A stretch of 61,879 bases of DNA from Sandaracinaceae bacterium (GTDB lineage: Bacteria > Myxococcota_A > Polyangia > Polyangiales > JAFGIB01): assembly GCA_017881055.1 (NCBI GenBank), contig JADGRF010000196.1, positions 93,031 through 154,909 on the forward strand, given 5' to 3'. Made by a program: the position numbers and the translations under genes. Shown piece after piece: positions 50,463-59,427 of this stretch. Position 1 is the first letter of the stretch; the number at the start of each line of letters is the position of its first letter. The notes below the pieces were generated by a model. The model was not told the origin of the DNA. It made no database searches and was given only the letters and a program-made list of their open reading frames with translations.

Positions 50463-52245
50463 GACCAACCGCATCGTACACGATGAGCGCGGCGCCATGG
50501 CCCTCGTGTGCCTGTTCATGGCGGTGTTTCTGGTCGCAGCGTTGTTCTATCTCGTCGATCTTGGGAGCGCGCTCACGTACCGCGAGCGAATGCAGGACGC
50601 TGCGGACGCCACGGCGTACGGAGCGGCTGCCATGCACGCGCGCGGAATGAACGTGCTCGCGCTGATGAACATGGTGATGGCGGCGCTGCTTGCTGTGCTG
50701 GTCGCGCTCAATCTCATCGAGACGTTCGTCGTAGTCGGCATGGTGATGATCGCCGCGTGCGGTCCGTTCCCGTGGTGTGTGCCGTTTCTCAGCGCGTTGG
50801 TTCCATTGGAACGTGTTCGTACGGGTGTTGCGGAAATACGGGACCTCGTGAAGCCCGAAGTGTTGACAGGGCTGTCGATGCTGCACATCGCCGAGCACGG
50901 CCTGCGCCTGCTGATTCCCGTTGCTGCAGAGGGCGTGGCCATGGAAACCGCGGTGGGGCACTACGACCCACACGTGTCTTTCGGTTTCGTGCTGCCGCCG
51001 CGGGCCACGTTGCCCACTGTCGACGCCAACTATTCCGACTTATGCGCGAAGGCAGGCGAGTACGCGGCCGACTTCGCGCTGAAGCCGTTCAACGTCGTGG
51101 GACTTGGGATCATCAAGGGCCCGGCGGAAGCATTCATCGACGAGCTGGTGAAGGCCGCTCCGCCGTGGTTCTGCGCCGCGACCGACGCCAACCACGCGCA
51201 CGAGGTCTTCAAACAGAAGTACAAGCAGGTCCTCCCGGCGCTTCCCGCACGGCAGGCGTGTGCTGCCGCGGACCCGCTTGGCGATCAGGTGGGATCGTCG
51301 TGCGAAGCCGCGAAAGAAGAAGACGCGCGCAGCATGCCCGATGCGACAAGCGGGGCTTGCAATGGCACGTGCGACGCCAAGCTCTATCGCCAACGCGTCG
51401 AGCTTGCTCGCGCGCAGTGCAACCCGAACACGGATCGCACGCTAGAGGACTATCAGTGGCAGGAGCGAACCGTCGTCAAACACTACACGGCTACACGCAC
51501 TGGCTTGGTCTGGCTTCGCGACCAAGATGAAGTCGGAGCTCAGACCGTACGAGACGGCAAGAAGCCGCCTTGCCCGGCCAACCGAAGCCGCAGCTTCGAC
51601 TGGAGCACGAAGCTCGACGAGCCAGTGTGCTCGTCGATTGTCGCAGGCGCGGGCTCAACGACGCAAAGCGTGCTTGAAGTCACCGAGATCCTGAGCTGTG
51701 ACAGGCCCGCGATCGCGAGTCACAAGATCAAGGACATGTCGAAAGATCCGGCGCTTGGAGCGCACGACCCGAAGGACACGTCGCGCTCACCGCAGACGAT
51801 GGAGCCGAGCGCCGCGCTCGGCGACGCATCGTTCCAGCTGCGCGCTGTCGTAGTTGGTAGAGCGCGAGCCGACTACGAAAAGCTGGTGCGCGTCGCGACT
51901 TGGGGCCGACCCATCTCCGACCCGGCTCGCATCCTACCCGAAGCAATCGAGCAACTCGGTGTCGCGCAGGCCGAATACTACTTCGACGGTTCCGCGTCGG
52001 CACCGAGCGAATGGCTGTGGCACATGGACTGGAAAGCACGGCTGCGCCGTTTTCGCATGCCCAACGCGACCAAGGGCGCTGCCCAAAGGAGCGACGCGCC
52101 GCCGGACGACTTCCAGATCTCGCCTCCGTCCAGTGACTTTGGAGCGGCGTGCGGTTCCGCCACCACGTCGAGCTCGCCAGACGACTCGAGCTGCACGGAT
52201 CTGACGAGCAAGCTTCATCTGCTCGACGCCCTGATTGTTCACTGA
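50449..52245 (+). CDS. TadG-like pilus assembly protein
   Basis: The protein has 598 aa. The leader ERETNRIVHDERGA and helix MALVCLFMAVFLVAALFYLVDLG are followed by a TadG/RcpX-like N-terminal region with YRERMQDAADATAYGAAAMHARG. That block is typical of TadG proteins. A second hydrophobic region (about residues 70-125) is unusual, giving two membrane contacts. The rest, about 450 residues, is periplasmic with many Cys (CAAADPL; CNGTCD; CSSIV), implying disulfides. It is larger than most TadG proteins and lacks a recognisable von Willebrand domain. It overlaps the TadE-like gene by 14 nt. Confidence 0.78.
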   Translation: MRERETNRIVHDERGAMALVCLFMAVFLVAALFYLVDLGSALTYRERMQDAADATAYGAAAMHARGMNVLALMNMVMAALLAVLVALNLIETFVVVGMVMIAACGPFPWCVPFLSALVPLERVRTGVAEIRDLVKPEVLTGLSMLHIAEHGLRLLIPVAAEGVAMETAVGHYDPHVSFGFVLPPRATLPTVDANYSDLCAKAGEYAADFALKPFNVVGLGIIKGPAEAFIDELVKAAPPWFCAATDANHAHEVFKQKYKQVLPALPARQACAAADPLGDQVGSSCEAAKEEDARSMPDATSGACNGTCDAKLYRQRVELARAQCNPNTDRTLEDYQWQERTVVKHYTATRTGLVWLRDQDEVGAQTVRDGKKPPCPANRSRSFDWSTKLDEPVCSSIVAGAGSTTQSVLEVTEILSCDRPAIASHKIKDMSKDPALGAHDPKDTSRSPQTMEPSAALGDASFQLRAVVVGRARADYEKLVRVATWGRPISDPARILPEAIEQLGVAQAEYYFDGSASAPSEWLWHMDWKARLRRFRMPNATKGAAQRSDAPPDDFQISPPSSDFGAACGSATTSSSPDDSSCTDLTSKLHLLDALIVH

Positions 52246-52254
52246 GGAGGAACG

Positions 52255-52788
52255 ATGCGACGCACGCGACATCGGAGACGCCACCAACTCGGTCGACGGG
52301 GTGCCGCTATGGCGGAGGCCGTGATCGCACTGCCGGTGTTCGCGATCGTGCTCGCGGGCATCGTGTACTTCCACACGCTCTTGGTCGCCAAACAGACGGT
52401 TGGGCAAGAAGCTCGGCTCGACGCGTGGCACAGCGCGGTCGACGGCTGCGCGAACGAGCCCACGTCCGGCAACATGATCGACGGCGGCCCAGCGCCTGCT
52501 CAGATGCAAAACGTGACCAACGCGGTGCGCACGAGCGCAGCTGTCAGCTCGCAGTCGATGTTCTCCAGCCTGAACGACATCCCCATGATCGGCCCGCTCA
52601 TCAACTCGCTGGTTCCGGGTGGCGTGCGCGCAGACGCCACAGCCCATGTTCCACAGCCCAAGCTCTTGCCGTTCGGACACAACGACGTGACGAGCCGCAC
52701 GTTCGTTCCTTGCAACGAGAAATCCACGAGTCCGGGCAAAGCACTGCGCAAAGCATTCACTCGGCTGCTGCCAATGCCGAAGCTCTAG
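52255..52788 (+). CDS. Second TadE-like pseudopilin
   Basis: The protein has 177 aa. The arginine-rich leader RRGAAMAEAVIALPVFAIVLAGIVYFHTLL shows the TadE pattern: basic, then Gly/Ala, Glu at position 5 and a hydrophobic helix. The 130-residue periplasmic part has two Cys (C63 and C157) and no known domain. GAGGAGG 5 nt before the ATG is one of the strongest ribosome sites in the window. It is likely a minor pilin. It follows the TadG-like gene by 9 nt. Confidence 0.78.
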   Translation: MRRTRHRRRHQLGRRGAAMAEAVIALPVFAIVLAGIVYFHTLLVAKQTVGQEARLDAWHSAVDGCANEPTSGNMIDGGPAPAQMQNVTNAVRTSAAVSSQSMFSSLNDIPMIGPLINSLVPGGVRADATAHVPQPKLLPFGHNDVTSRTFVPCNEKSTSPGKALRKAFTRLLPMPKL

Positions 52789-52799
52789 CTGGGAACGCG

Positions 52800-53657
52800 A
52801 TGGATACCGATAAGCCAGATGCCCGCGCGCACATCCTCCCGTGCCTACGCGTCGTCGCGCTCGCGCTCGTGTTCTCTGGGCTTGCGATCGGGCTGGGTGC
52901 GCACGCCGCGCGCGCTCGCCTCGACGGCTGGCTGTTCGGCCTGTGCGAGAACGCGGCGCCGTTGACGCGAACGCTGCGTCCCAGTCGGTCTCAACGCCTG
53001 CACGTCAACGGTCTCACGCTGCAGCTGACGGTGCGCACGAGCCGGGATTCCGTCGAGCAGGCCCTGGATCAGGAACGCCGGTGGTGCTCACCAGGGCCCG
53101 GCGACAGCAACGCGCTGCGCCGAGCCACGCACGAGCACGGCTATCTTGTGTGTTTCGAGCCGCGAAGTGGTGCGCTCTCCCTGGGCATCGCAAGCGACCG
53201 CGCACGCGCCTTTCTCGAAGACTTCGATGCCGCACATTTCGGTACGCTGCACTTCGTGCTGGTGGAGCACCAGGCTCGAGAAACGTTGGTCGTGCACGTG
53301 TCATCCGACGGACCTCTGCCGCTGCTAGCTGCGTTCCAGAACCAGCACGACGCGCCCGGCCGCGACCTTCCCGGCGTGCCGCGTCCTGCTGGCTCGCGAC
53401 GAGCTCTGTCCGCGTGGGACGAGGACCACGCGCAGGCGCTGGAGATCTATCGCGCTCCCGCGACAGGCACGCAGGCTCTCGTCGGCAGCTATCGCGCGGC
53501 GCTCGAGCGCGCCGGGTTTCGTGTGCTCGTGCCGCATCGCGAAGGGAGCGCGGGACCGACACTCATGCTCGCCCGCGGTGCCGATCGTGATGTTGCCGTG
53601 TGCATCAGCGAGACGCGTGGTGGGTTCGCGCTCGTGCTGCTCGCCGCGCTTTCTTGA
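52800..53657 (+). CDS. Tad-locus membrane-anchored protein of unknown function
   Basis: The protein has 285 aa. The N-terminal signal-anchor (about residues 15-38: LRVVALALVFSGLAIGLG) is followed by a 240-residue periplasmic domain. NGLTLQLTVRTSRDSVEQALDQE and QALEIYRAPATGTQALVGSYRAALERAGFRVL suggest two alpha/beta sub-domains of a similar type. There is no known motif. The ATG at 52800 starts 11 nt after the TadE-like gene; longer readings run through that gene. Its place in the pilus operon makes a role in pilus biogenesis likely. Confidence 0.72.
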   Translation: MDTDKPDARAHILPCLRVVALALVFSGLAIGLGAHAARARLDGWLFGLCENAAPLTRTLRPSRSQRLHVNGLTLQLTVRTSRDSVEQALDQERRWCSPGPGDSNALRRATHEHGYLVCFEPRSGALSLGIASDRARAFLEDFDAAHFGTLHFVLVEHQARETLVVHVSSDGPLPLLAAFQNQHDAPGRDLPGVPRPAGSRRALSAWDEDHAQALEIYRAPATGTQALVGSYRAALERAGFRVLVPHREGSAGPTLMLARGADRDVAVCISETRGGFALVLLAALS

Positions 53658-53710
53658 GCACCGCACGCAACCGTAGCGCGGAGCGCCCGATGTGCCGGAT
53701 GAGGCTCGCA

Positions 53711-54412
53711 ATGGAGAAGAACGTCCTTTCAATCGCGCTTGCCACGATGCTGGCCGGCGCACTGCTCTTGGAGCTGTACGTACGCAGCTTCGAGGCCAAG
53801 GCGACCGGAGGCGCGAAGGTTTCGGTCCTCGTGCTCACCAGTGACGCGCCCGCGGGGCAGTCGCTCGCTCGAGACAAGCTCGGCGTACGCATGCTGCCGG
53901 AGGCTTACCTCGAATCGCGGCACGTGCGCGCAGGGGACATCGACAAGGTTCTCGGAGAGAAGCTGTCGCTGCCAGAGCGAGCGGGCGAAACCCTGCTCTG
54001 GACGGACATCGCGGGGATGGACGACCGACGTCTGACTCTCTCGGGCCTCGTGAGCGACGGCCGGCGCGCGCTGACGGTGCACGCGGCGCGCGGGAGCTTC
54101 TCGGGACTGCTCGAGCCCGGCGACCGCGTCGATGTCTTGGTCGGGAACGACGACACGGCGCTGTTCGAGAACCTGCTGGTGCTCGCCGTCGGCACGCGCA
54201 CCGACAGCCATGCGTTCTCGGGGGCCGGCGACGACCATCGAGAAGGCGCTTGTGATTCCGAGGTGACCCTCAGCGTTACCAGCGAGCAAGCCCAACGGCT
54301 GGCAGGAGCCGAGCGGAGCGGGGACCTGCGCCTTCTGCTGCGCAATCCGGACGACGTGCTCATCTCCGCGCCCAGCGCGACCGCCGCGGCCGAGCGGAAG
54401 AGTCACTCATGA
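53711..54412 (+). CDS. cpaB: Flp pilus assembly protein CpaB/RcpC
   Basis: The protein has 233 aa. An N-terminal membrane helix (IALATMLAGALLLELYV) precedes the SAF domain (ASVLVLTSDAPAGQSLARDKLGV; VLGEKLSLPERAGETLLW, about residues 37-97). Then comes the CpaB C-terminal part (RRALTVHAARGSFSGLLEPGDRVDVLV). It is an inner-membrane or periplasmic component that supports the secretin. The ATG at 53711 has GAGG at 53702-53705; earlier ATGs at 53690 and 53699 are possible. It overlaps cpaC by 4 nt. Confidence 0.85.
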   Translation: MEKNVLSIALATMLAGALLLELYVRSFEAKATGGAKVSVLVLTSDAPAGQSLARDKLGVRMLPEAYLESRHVRAGDIDKVLGEKLSLPERAGETLLWTDIAGMDDRRLTLSGLVSDGRRALTVHAARGSFSGLLEPGDRVDVLVGNDDTALFENLLVLAVGTRTDSHAFSGAGDDHREGACDSEVTLSVTSEQAQRLAGAERSGDLRLLLRNPDDVLISAPSATAAAERKSHS

Positions 54413-55542
54413 GCAGCGTTCATCGCGGCGCCGTCGTGCTGTTGGCTTGCCTTGCTACGCTCGTCGCGCTGCCGCTGGCTGCGCAGCCGGAGCGGACCAC
54501 GCTGGTGCTGGCGGTCGGCGAGCAGCGGGTGATTCCGAGCGCGGGCGTCAGCAGCTACTCGGAAGGCACGCGCGGAATCGTGGACGTGCGGCTGACACCC
54601 AACGCAACGAGCTTCGTCGTGGTGGGCCAGCGTTCGGGTCACACGAGCCTGCTTCTGCTCATGGATGACGGCCAGCAACGAGTCTTCGAGATCGACGTGA
54701 GCGATCCACGTGACGCCACCGGCGACGGTGCCAACTCGCGCTCCGTGATGGCGCGCGACAACGTGCGGCTCGACTTCTACTTCGTGCAGGTCAGCAGCGA
54801 GTATCGCCACAAGCTCGGCTTGAGCTGGCCGGGCACACTCGGGGGAGGAACCCTGTCAGCTGGCTTCGACCTCGCGGCCGGGCGGCTGACGGATGCGCAG
54901 GCGCTGGTCTCGGATCAAGCCTTGCCCCAGCTCGACATGGCGCAGTCGAACGGCTGGGCCAAGGTCCTGCGACAAGCCGCGTTCGTGACGGCAAACGGCA
55001 GCGAAGGACAAGTCAGCGGCGGCGGCGAGCTGAACGTGCCAGTCACCGGCGGCCTCGGCGCGACGCTCAAGCAGATCAGCTTCGGCACCGAGATTCAGGT
55101 GCTGCCGCGCTACGATCGCGAGACGGGGCGTGTCGAGCTGGCGATCCATGCCGACGTTTCGGATCTCGCCAGCGACGGCGGCACGGGCGTGCCCGGACGC
55201 ACCACCTCGACCCTGCAGTCGGTCGTGAACCTCGAGCTCGGACAATCCGTGGTGCTGGCCGGCCTGCGCTCGCAGAGCGAAGATGAAAGCAACGCAGGTC
55301 TCCCCTGGCTGCACGGTCTGCCGATTCTCGGCGCGCTGTTCGGCAGCGACCAGCACAGACGCCAGGCGAGCGAGAGCTTGATCTTCATCGTGCCCAGCGT
55401 GGTCGATACGGTCGCGCTGTCAGCGCGCGCGGCAATCGACGACGCGCTGCGCACGTTCGACACCTACGACGGCGACCTCGAAAAGACGCCGCTCGCTGCC
55501 TCTGTCCTCGCGAAGCCCGGCGCAGGTGCAGGCCATGACTGA
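54409..55542 (+). CDS. cpaC: Tad secretin CpaC/RcpA
   Basis: The protein has 377 aa. A Sec signal (about 1-25, PLAAQ) is followed by the pilus-secretin N-domain (LVLAVGEQRVIPSAGVSSYSEGTRGIVDVRL), then the BON-like segment, then the secretin core. The core carries VNLELGQSVVLAGLRSQSE and GLPILGALFGSD (about residues 290-335), the signature of outer-membrane secretin channels. It is shorter than many CpaC proteins, with little C-terminal extension. It overlaps cpaB and the ATPase gene by 4 and 8 nt. Confidence 0.93.
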   Translation: MSSVHRGAVVLLACLATLVALPLAAQPERTTLVLAVGEQRVIPSAGVSSYSEGTRGIVDVRLTPNATSFVVVGQRSGHTSLLLLMDDGQQRVFEIDVSDPRDATGDGANSRSVMARDNVRLDFYFVQVSSEYRHKLGLSWPGTLGGGTLSAGFDLAAGRLTDAQALVSDQALPQLDMAQSNGWAKVLRQAAFVTANGSEGQVSGGGELNVPVTGGLGATLKQISFGTEIQVLPRYDRETGRVELAIHADVSDLASDGGTGVPGRTTSTLQSVVNLELGQSVVLAGLRSQSEDESNAGLPWLHGLPILGALFGSDQHRRQASESLIFIVPSVVDTVALSARAAIDDALRTFDTYDGDLEKTPLAASVLAKPGAGAGHD

Positions 55543-57127
55543 ACTTCGAGTCCGGGTTGAAGATGCGCAAGGCGCGGTCTCCGAGCATCGCCTGGACGCA
55601 AGTCTTCCATGCTGGATTGGGCGAGAACGCGGCTGCGCGATCGTGCTTCCGTCCGACGCCATTTCGCGACGCCACGTCTGCATCGAGCACGCGGCTGGGC
55701 AGTGGCGAGCGCGCGACGCGTCCGCGAACGGCACATGGATCGATTACGAGAAGATCACCCTTCAGACGCGCGCGTTCGCTCCGCCAATCTCGCTGCAAGT
55801 CGGCCCTTATCGCTTGCAGCTGTCGGCGGCGGCGACGCCTGCGAACGACGCCCCCTTGAGCGCGACGGACGCCCCGGTCGCTCTGCGCAAGCGCATTCAT
55901 CGGCTCGTGATCGACCGCCTCGATCTGGTGCGGCTCGACCGCGCCAAGATGAGCGCTGACGTGCTGCTGCCGGAGGTGAAGAAGGCGCTGCAAGAGATCT
56001 GCGACGGTCTCGGGGAAGAGCTCCCCGACAAAGCGGTGCGAGCGCGGCTGGTGACAGAGCTCTGCGACGAAGTGCTGGGCTTGGGCCCGCTCGAGGGCCT
56101 GTTGGCGGATCCGGCGGTGAGCGAGATCATGGTCGTGGACGCAGAGACGATCTTCGCAGAGCGTGCCGGCCGCATAGCACGCACTCCGCTGCGCTTCACC
56201 GACGACGACGCCGTGCGCGCAGTGATCGAGCGCATCGTGACGCCGCTCGGACGGCGCATCGACGAGTCCACGCCGCTAGTCGATGCACGCTTGGCCGATG
56301 GTTCGCGCGTGAACGCTGTGATTCCGCCGCTCGCACGCCGGGGACCCTGCATCACCATCCGCAAGTTCAGCGGCGCGCCGATCTCGATCGACAAGCTCGT
56401 CGAGATCGGCTCCCTCGACCGGCGCATCGCACGCTTCCTCACCCGTGGGGTGCGCGCCCGGCGCAACATCGTCGTCTCGGGCGGCACCGGCAGCGGCAAG
56501 ACCACGCTGCTGAACGTACTCTCCGCCGCTGTACCTGCCCACGAACGCATCGTGACGATCGAGGACGCGGCCGAGCTGCGCCTCGACCAGCCGCACGTGG
56601 TGGCGCTCGAAGCCCGACCGCCCAACCTCGAGGGCCGGGGCGAGGTCACGATCCGCGACCTCGTGAAGAACGCGCTGCGCATGCGACCGGATCGCATCGT
56701 GGTCGGCGAGTGCCGCGGCGGCGAGGCCATCGACATGTTGCAGGCCATGAACACCGGGCACGAGGGCTCCATGACGACCACACACGCCAACAGCCCAAAG
56801 GAAGCGATCGCGCGCCTGGAGACGCTGTGCCTGATGGCCGGCCTCGACTTGCCGCTGCGTGCGATTCGGGCCCAGCTCGCCACCAGCATCCACCTGATCG
56901 TTCAGCAGACGCGCTACGCAGACGGCTCGCGTCGCGTCAGCTGCATTAGCGAAGTGCGCGGCATCGACGAGGCGGGTGAGCTTCAGCTGTCCGACATCTT
57001 CTGCTTCGAGCCCTTCGCTGCTGCTGGCGAGAGGGTCCACGGTGAATTCCGTGCCACGGGCTATTTGCCTGCGTGCATCGATTCGTTCGTGCAGCTCGGC
57101 CTCGTGGATGACGGTGCATTTCTATGA
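55535..57127 (+). CDS. cpaF: FHA domain-CpaF fusion, Tad pilus assembly ATPase
   Basis: The protein has 530 aa. Residues 1-100 form an FHA domain: IGRERGC (28-34), SRRHV (44-48) and NGTW (65-68), the phosphothreonine-binding elements. Residues 125-520 are a type II/IV secretion ATPase of the CpaF/TadA branch. Walker A is GGTGSGKTTLL (about 314-324), the Asp box is IEDAAELRL, Walker B region VGECRGGEA, and the His box TTTHANSP. It powers pilus assembly at the inner membrane. The FHA domain suggests control by Ser/Thr phosphorylation. It overlaps cpaC by 8 nt and tadB by 4 nt. Confidence 0.95.
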   Translation: MTELRVRVEDAQGAVSEHRLDASLPCWIGRERGCAIVLPSDAISRRHVCIEHAAGQWRARDASANGTWIDYEKITLQTRAFAPPISLQVGPYRLQLSAAATPANDAPLSATDAPVALRKRIHRLVIDRLDLVRLDRAKMSADVLLPEVKKALQEICDGLGEELPDKAVRARLVTELCDEVLGLGPLEGLLADPAVSEIMVVDAETIFAERAGRIARTPLRFTDDDAVRAVIERIVTPLGRRIDESTPLVDARLADGSRVNAVIPPLARRGPCITIRKFSGAPISIDKLVEIGSLDRRIARFLTRGVRARRNIVVSGGTGSGKTTLLNVLSAAVPAHERIVTIEDAAELRLDQPHVVALEARPPNLEGRGEVTIRDLVKNALRMRPDRIVVGECRGGEAIDMLQAMNTGHEGSMTTTHANSPKEAIARLETLCLMAGLDLPLRAIRAQLATSIHLIVQQTRYADGSRRVSCISEVRGIDEAGELQLSDIFCFEPFAAAGERVHGEFRATGYLPACIDSFVQLGLVDDGAFL

Positions 57128-57975
57128 TCCTGCTCCTCGCGCTGCGCTGGCTCGCAATTGCCTTGCTGGGTGGCGGATCGGGCGCCGCGCTGGCAATCGT
57201 TTGGTGTGCAGCCACGACCCCGGACTGCCTTGCCACCGCGGGTGCGCGATTCGACAGGGACCTGGCCTTCATCCGCGCCTCGTTCGGCGCCCGCCCGCTG
57301 CTGGCAACGCAGGCGACCGTGTGCTTGCTCGGGCTTGCGTTTGCGCGGGTGCTCGCGTCGCCGTGGCCGCTGGCAGGGGTAGCCCTCGCTATCTGTGCTC
57401 CCGGCCCGTGGCTCACGCATCTGCGCGCTGCGCGTGTCACGCAGCTCGATCTGCAGCTGGATCCGTGGCTCGTCGCGCTCGCGAACACCTTGCGTGCAAC
57501 GCCCTCGCTCGGTGAAGCGCTCGGCTCGACCATCGCAACGACCGCACCGCCATTGCGCGACGAGCTCGATCTGCTGCTCAAGGAATACCGCCTCGGCACA
57601 CCCCTCGATAGCGCGCTCGATAACGCGGCGCGGCGCATCGGCGGCCGCGCGTTCACCGCGCTGGTGTTGACGTTGCAGGTCGCGCGTTCCTCGGGCGGTG
57701 GCGTGAGCGAGTGCCTCGAACGTGCAGCTGCAACCCTGCGCGAGATGTCGCGCCTCGACGGTGTCGTGCGAACGAAGACTGCCGAGGGCAAGACCCAGGC
57801 CGTCGTGATCGCAGTGTTGCCAGGCCCATTCTTCGCCCTGCTCGCGCAGCTCGATCCGGACTTTCTGCGACCACTTAGCAGCACAGCCACGGGCCATGCC
57901 GTCTTGGCCGCGGCACTCGCCCTCTGGCTGGTCGCTGTGCTGTTCGCGCGGCGCATCGTGCAGGTCGACATATGA
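57124..57975 (+). CDS. tadB: Tad inner-membrane platform protein TadB
   Basis: The protein has 283 aa, type II secretion F-domain family. An N-terminal helix pair (residues 1-30 and 75-95) precedes the cytoplasmic F domain (ITTAPPLRDELDLLLKEYRLGTPLDSALDNAARR). Two C-terminal helices end the protein. It is the expected partner of TadC in the platform that the CpaF ATPase engages. ATGA overlaps link it on both sides. Confidence 0.9.
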   Translation: MILLLALRWLAIALLGGGSGAALAIVWCAATTPDCLATAGARFDRDLAFIRASFGARPLLATQATVCLLGLAFARVLASPWPLAGVALAICAPGPWLTHLRAARVTQLDLQLDPWLVALANTLRATPSLGEALGSTIATTAPPLRDELDLLLKEYRLGTPLDSALDNAARRIGGRAFTALVLTLQVARSSGGGVSECLERAAATLREMSRLDGVVRTKTAEGKTQAVVIAVLPGPFFALLAQLDPDFLRPLSSTATGHAVLAAALALWLVAVLFARRIVQVDI

Positions 57976-58868
57976 ACGCACCGCCACGCCTTTGGGCATG
58001 GGCTGCCGAAGCGCTGCTTGCGTTCGGCTTCGCGTGCTTGGTCCACGCCGCACGGCGCCTGCAGACCCATGCGCTCGCCGGACCACGCGGAGCACGCCGC
58101 GCGCTAGCGCAGAGCAACCTCCCGCTACTGCGCTCGCTCGAGCCGCTGCTGCGAGCCGCAACCGCCTGGGTTGCACGCTGGCCGATGATCGAAACGCGCG
58201 ACGCCCTCACGCTGCTCCTGCGCCAGTCCGGCAACGCGCTCGGCCTGACCGCCGACGAGCTGATCGCCTGCAGTCTGCTCGTCGCGCCGCTGGGCGCAGC
58301 GCTCGGCATGTTCGTTGCGCCAATGCTCCAGCTGACACCGCTCGCGGGCGGAATCGCCGGGCTCGCGCTCGCAGCAGCAATCCCCGTGACTCGCGTGCAC
58401 CAGTGTCGCAGCCGGCGGCAGCGGCAAATCGAGCGCGATCTCCCGAGCGCGATCGATCTGCTCTCGCTCTGCATGAGCGCGGGGCTCGATTTCACGGGCG
58501 CGCTCCAGCTCTGGCTACGACGCAGCGCCGACGCGACCAGCGCGCTCGCGCAGGAGGTCGAGCAGATCTCGCTGGCGCTCAGGATGGGTCACACGCGTCG
58601 CGACGCGCTTCGAGCATTCGCAGACGCCGTCCCTTGCGTAGCCGTGATCGATTTCGTGAACACCGTGATCCAAGCCGAGCAGAAGGGCACGCCGCTCGCC
58701 ACTGCAATCGAGATCCAGGCGCGCGTGCTACGTATGCGACGCAGCGTCAACGCGGAACAAGCCGCGGCGCGTGCCGCCGTGTTGTTGTTGCTGCCGCTCT
58801 TGCTGCTCTTGGCGGCGATCATGCTGCTCCTATTCTCGCCGTTCATCGTGAACGGCACCGGACTTTGA
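57972..58868 (+). CDS. tadC: Tad inner-membrane platform protein TadC
   Basis: The protein has 298 aa. Helices near residues 10-25, 95-140 and 265-290 flank an F-domain-like segment: ERDLPSAIDLLSLCMSAGLDFTGAL (about 155-180) and VNTVIQAEQKGTPLATAIEIQ. The second block is the characteristic Q-x-x-x-x-G-x-x-L-x-x-A/L motif of TadC. It pairs with TadB. The following small gene begins 43 nt later. Confidence 0.9.
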   Translation: MNAPPRLWAWAAEALLAFGFACLVHAARRLQTHALAGPRGARRALAQSNLPLLRSLEPLLRAATAWVARWPMIETRDALTLLLRQSGNALGLTADELIACSLLVAPLGAALGMFVAPMLQLTPLAGGIAGLALAAAIPVTRVHQCRSRRQRQIERDLPSAIDLLSLCMSAGLDFTGALQLWLRRSADATSALAQEVEQISLALRMGHTRRDALRAFADAVPCVAVIDFVNTVIQAEQKGTPLATAIEIQARVLRMRRSVNAEQAAARAAVLLLLPLLLLLAAIMLLLFSPFIVNGTGL

Positions 58869-58911
58869 GCCAAGGGCGCAACCGCAAAGAGCCCCGGCCG
58901 ATGTTCGTGTC

Positions 58912-59427
58912 GTGAAGCAACAGCTGAAGACACGATTCGCCCTCGGCCTCGGCGCGGCGGTCACGCTCGCGACCATCATCTCGCTCGGGACCGTTTTCTA
59001 CTCGGACGTTCCTGGCGCCCCACCCCCCGCGCCTCTGTACCGACCGCAAGTGAGCTGCCGCGCCGGCGCGCGACCCGAAGCGCGCGCGAACCAGCTGGCG
59101 GCGGCCGCACGCGCCAAGCTCGAGCGCCGCGCATTCTCACCGAGCGATGGCAGCGACGCGCTGTCGCTGCTATCGGAAGCCGTGGCCTGTCGCGAGGCGG
59201 CGGGTGACTTCGGCGACAGCGCGACTGCCTCACGGAACGAGCTGCGCAGCTGGCAGCAGCGGCTCGAACAGGACTATCGACGACGACGCACACGCCTGGC
59301 TCGTGCGCTCGACACCGGTCGGATGGAAGACGCACGCCGGGAAAGCCACGGCTTGCTGGCGGTGCTCGCAGGCCGCGAGGACACCTACACCACGTGGCTG
59401 CTGCGCATCGAGCGGAGTGAGCCATGA
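58912..59427 (+). CDS. Small membrane-anchored helical protein of the Tad locus
   Basis: The protein has 171 aa from a GTG at 58912. An N-terminal signal-anchor (about 8-30: ALGLGAAVTLATIISLG) precedes a predicted all-helical periplasmic domain rich in Arg/Ala (ANQLAAAARAKLERRAF; SWQQRLEQDYRRRRTRLARAL). The helix pairs look TPR-like but are too short to assign. No family is recognised. It overlaps the TadD-like gene by 4 nt, so it is part of the operon. It could be a small assembly lipoprotein-like partner. Confidence 0.65.
   Translation: MKQQLKTRFALGLGAAVTLATIISLGTVFYSDVPGAPPPAPLYRPQVSCRAGARPEARANQLAAAARAKLERRAFSPSDGSDALSLLSEAVACREAAGDFGDSATASRNELRSWQQRLEQDYRRRRTRLARALDTGRMEDARRESHGLLAVLAGREDTYTTWLLRIERSEP

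Noticed and set aside
52149-52799. N-terminal extension of the 285-aa Tad-locus protein
   Set aside because: It passes out of frame through the second TadE-like gene, which has a strong ribosome site and a prepilin leader.
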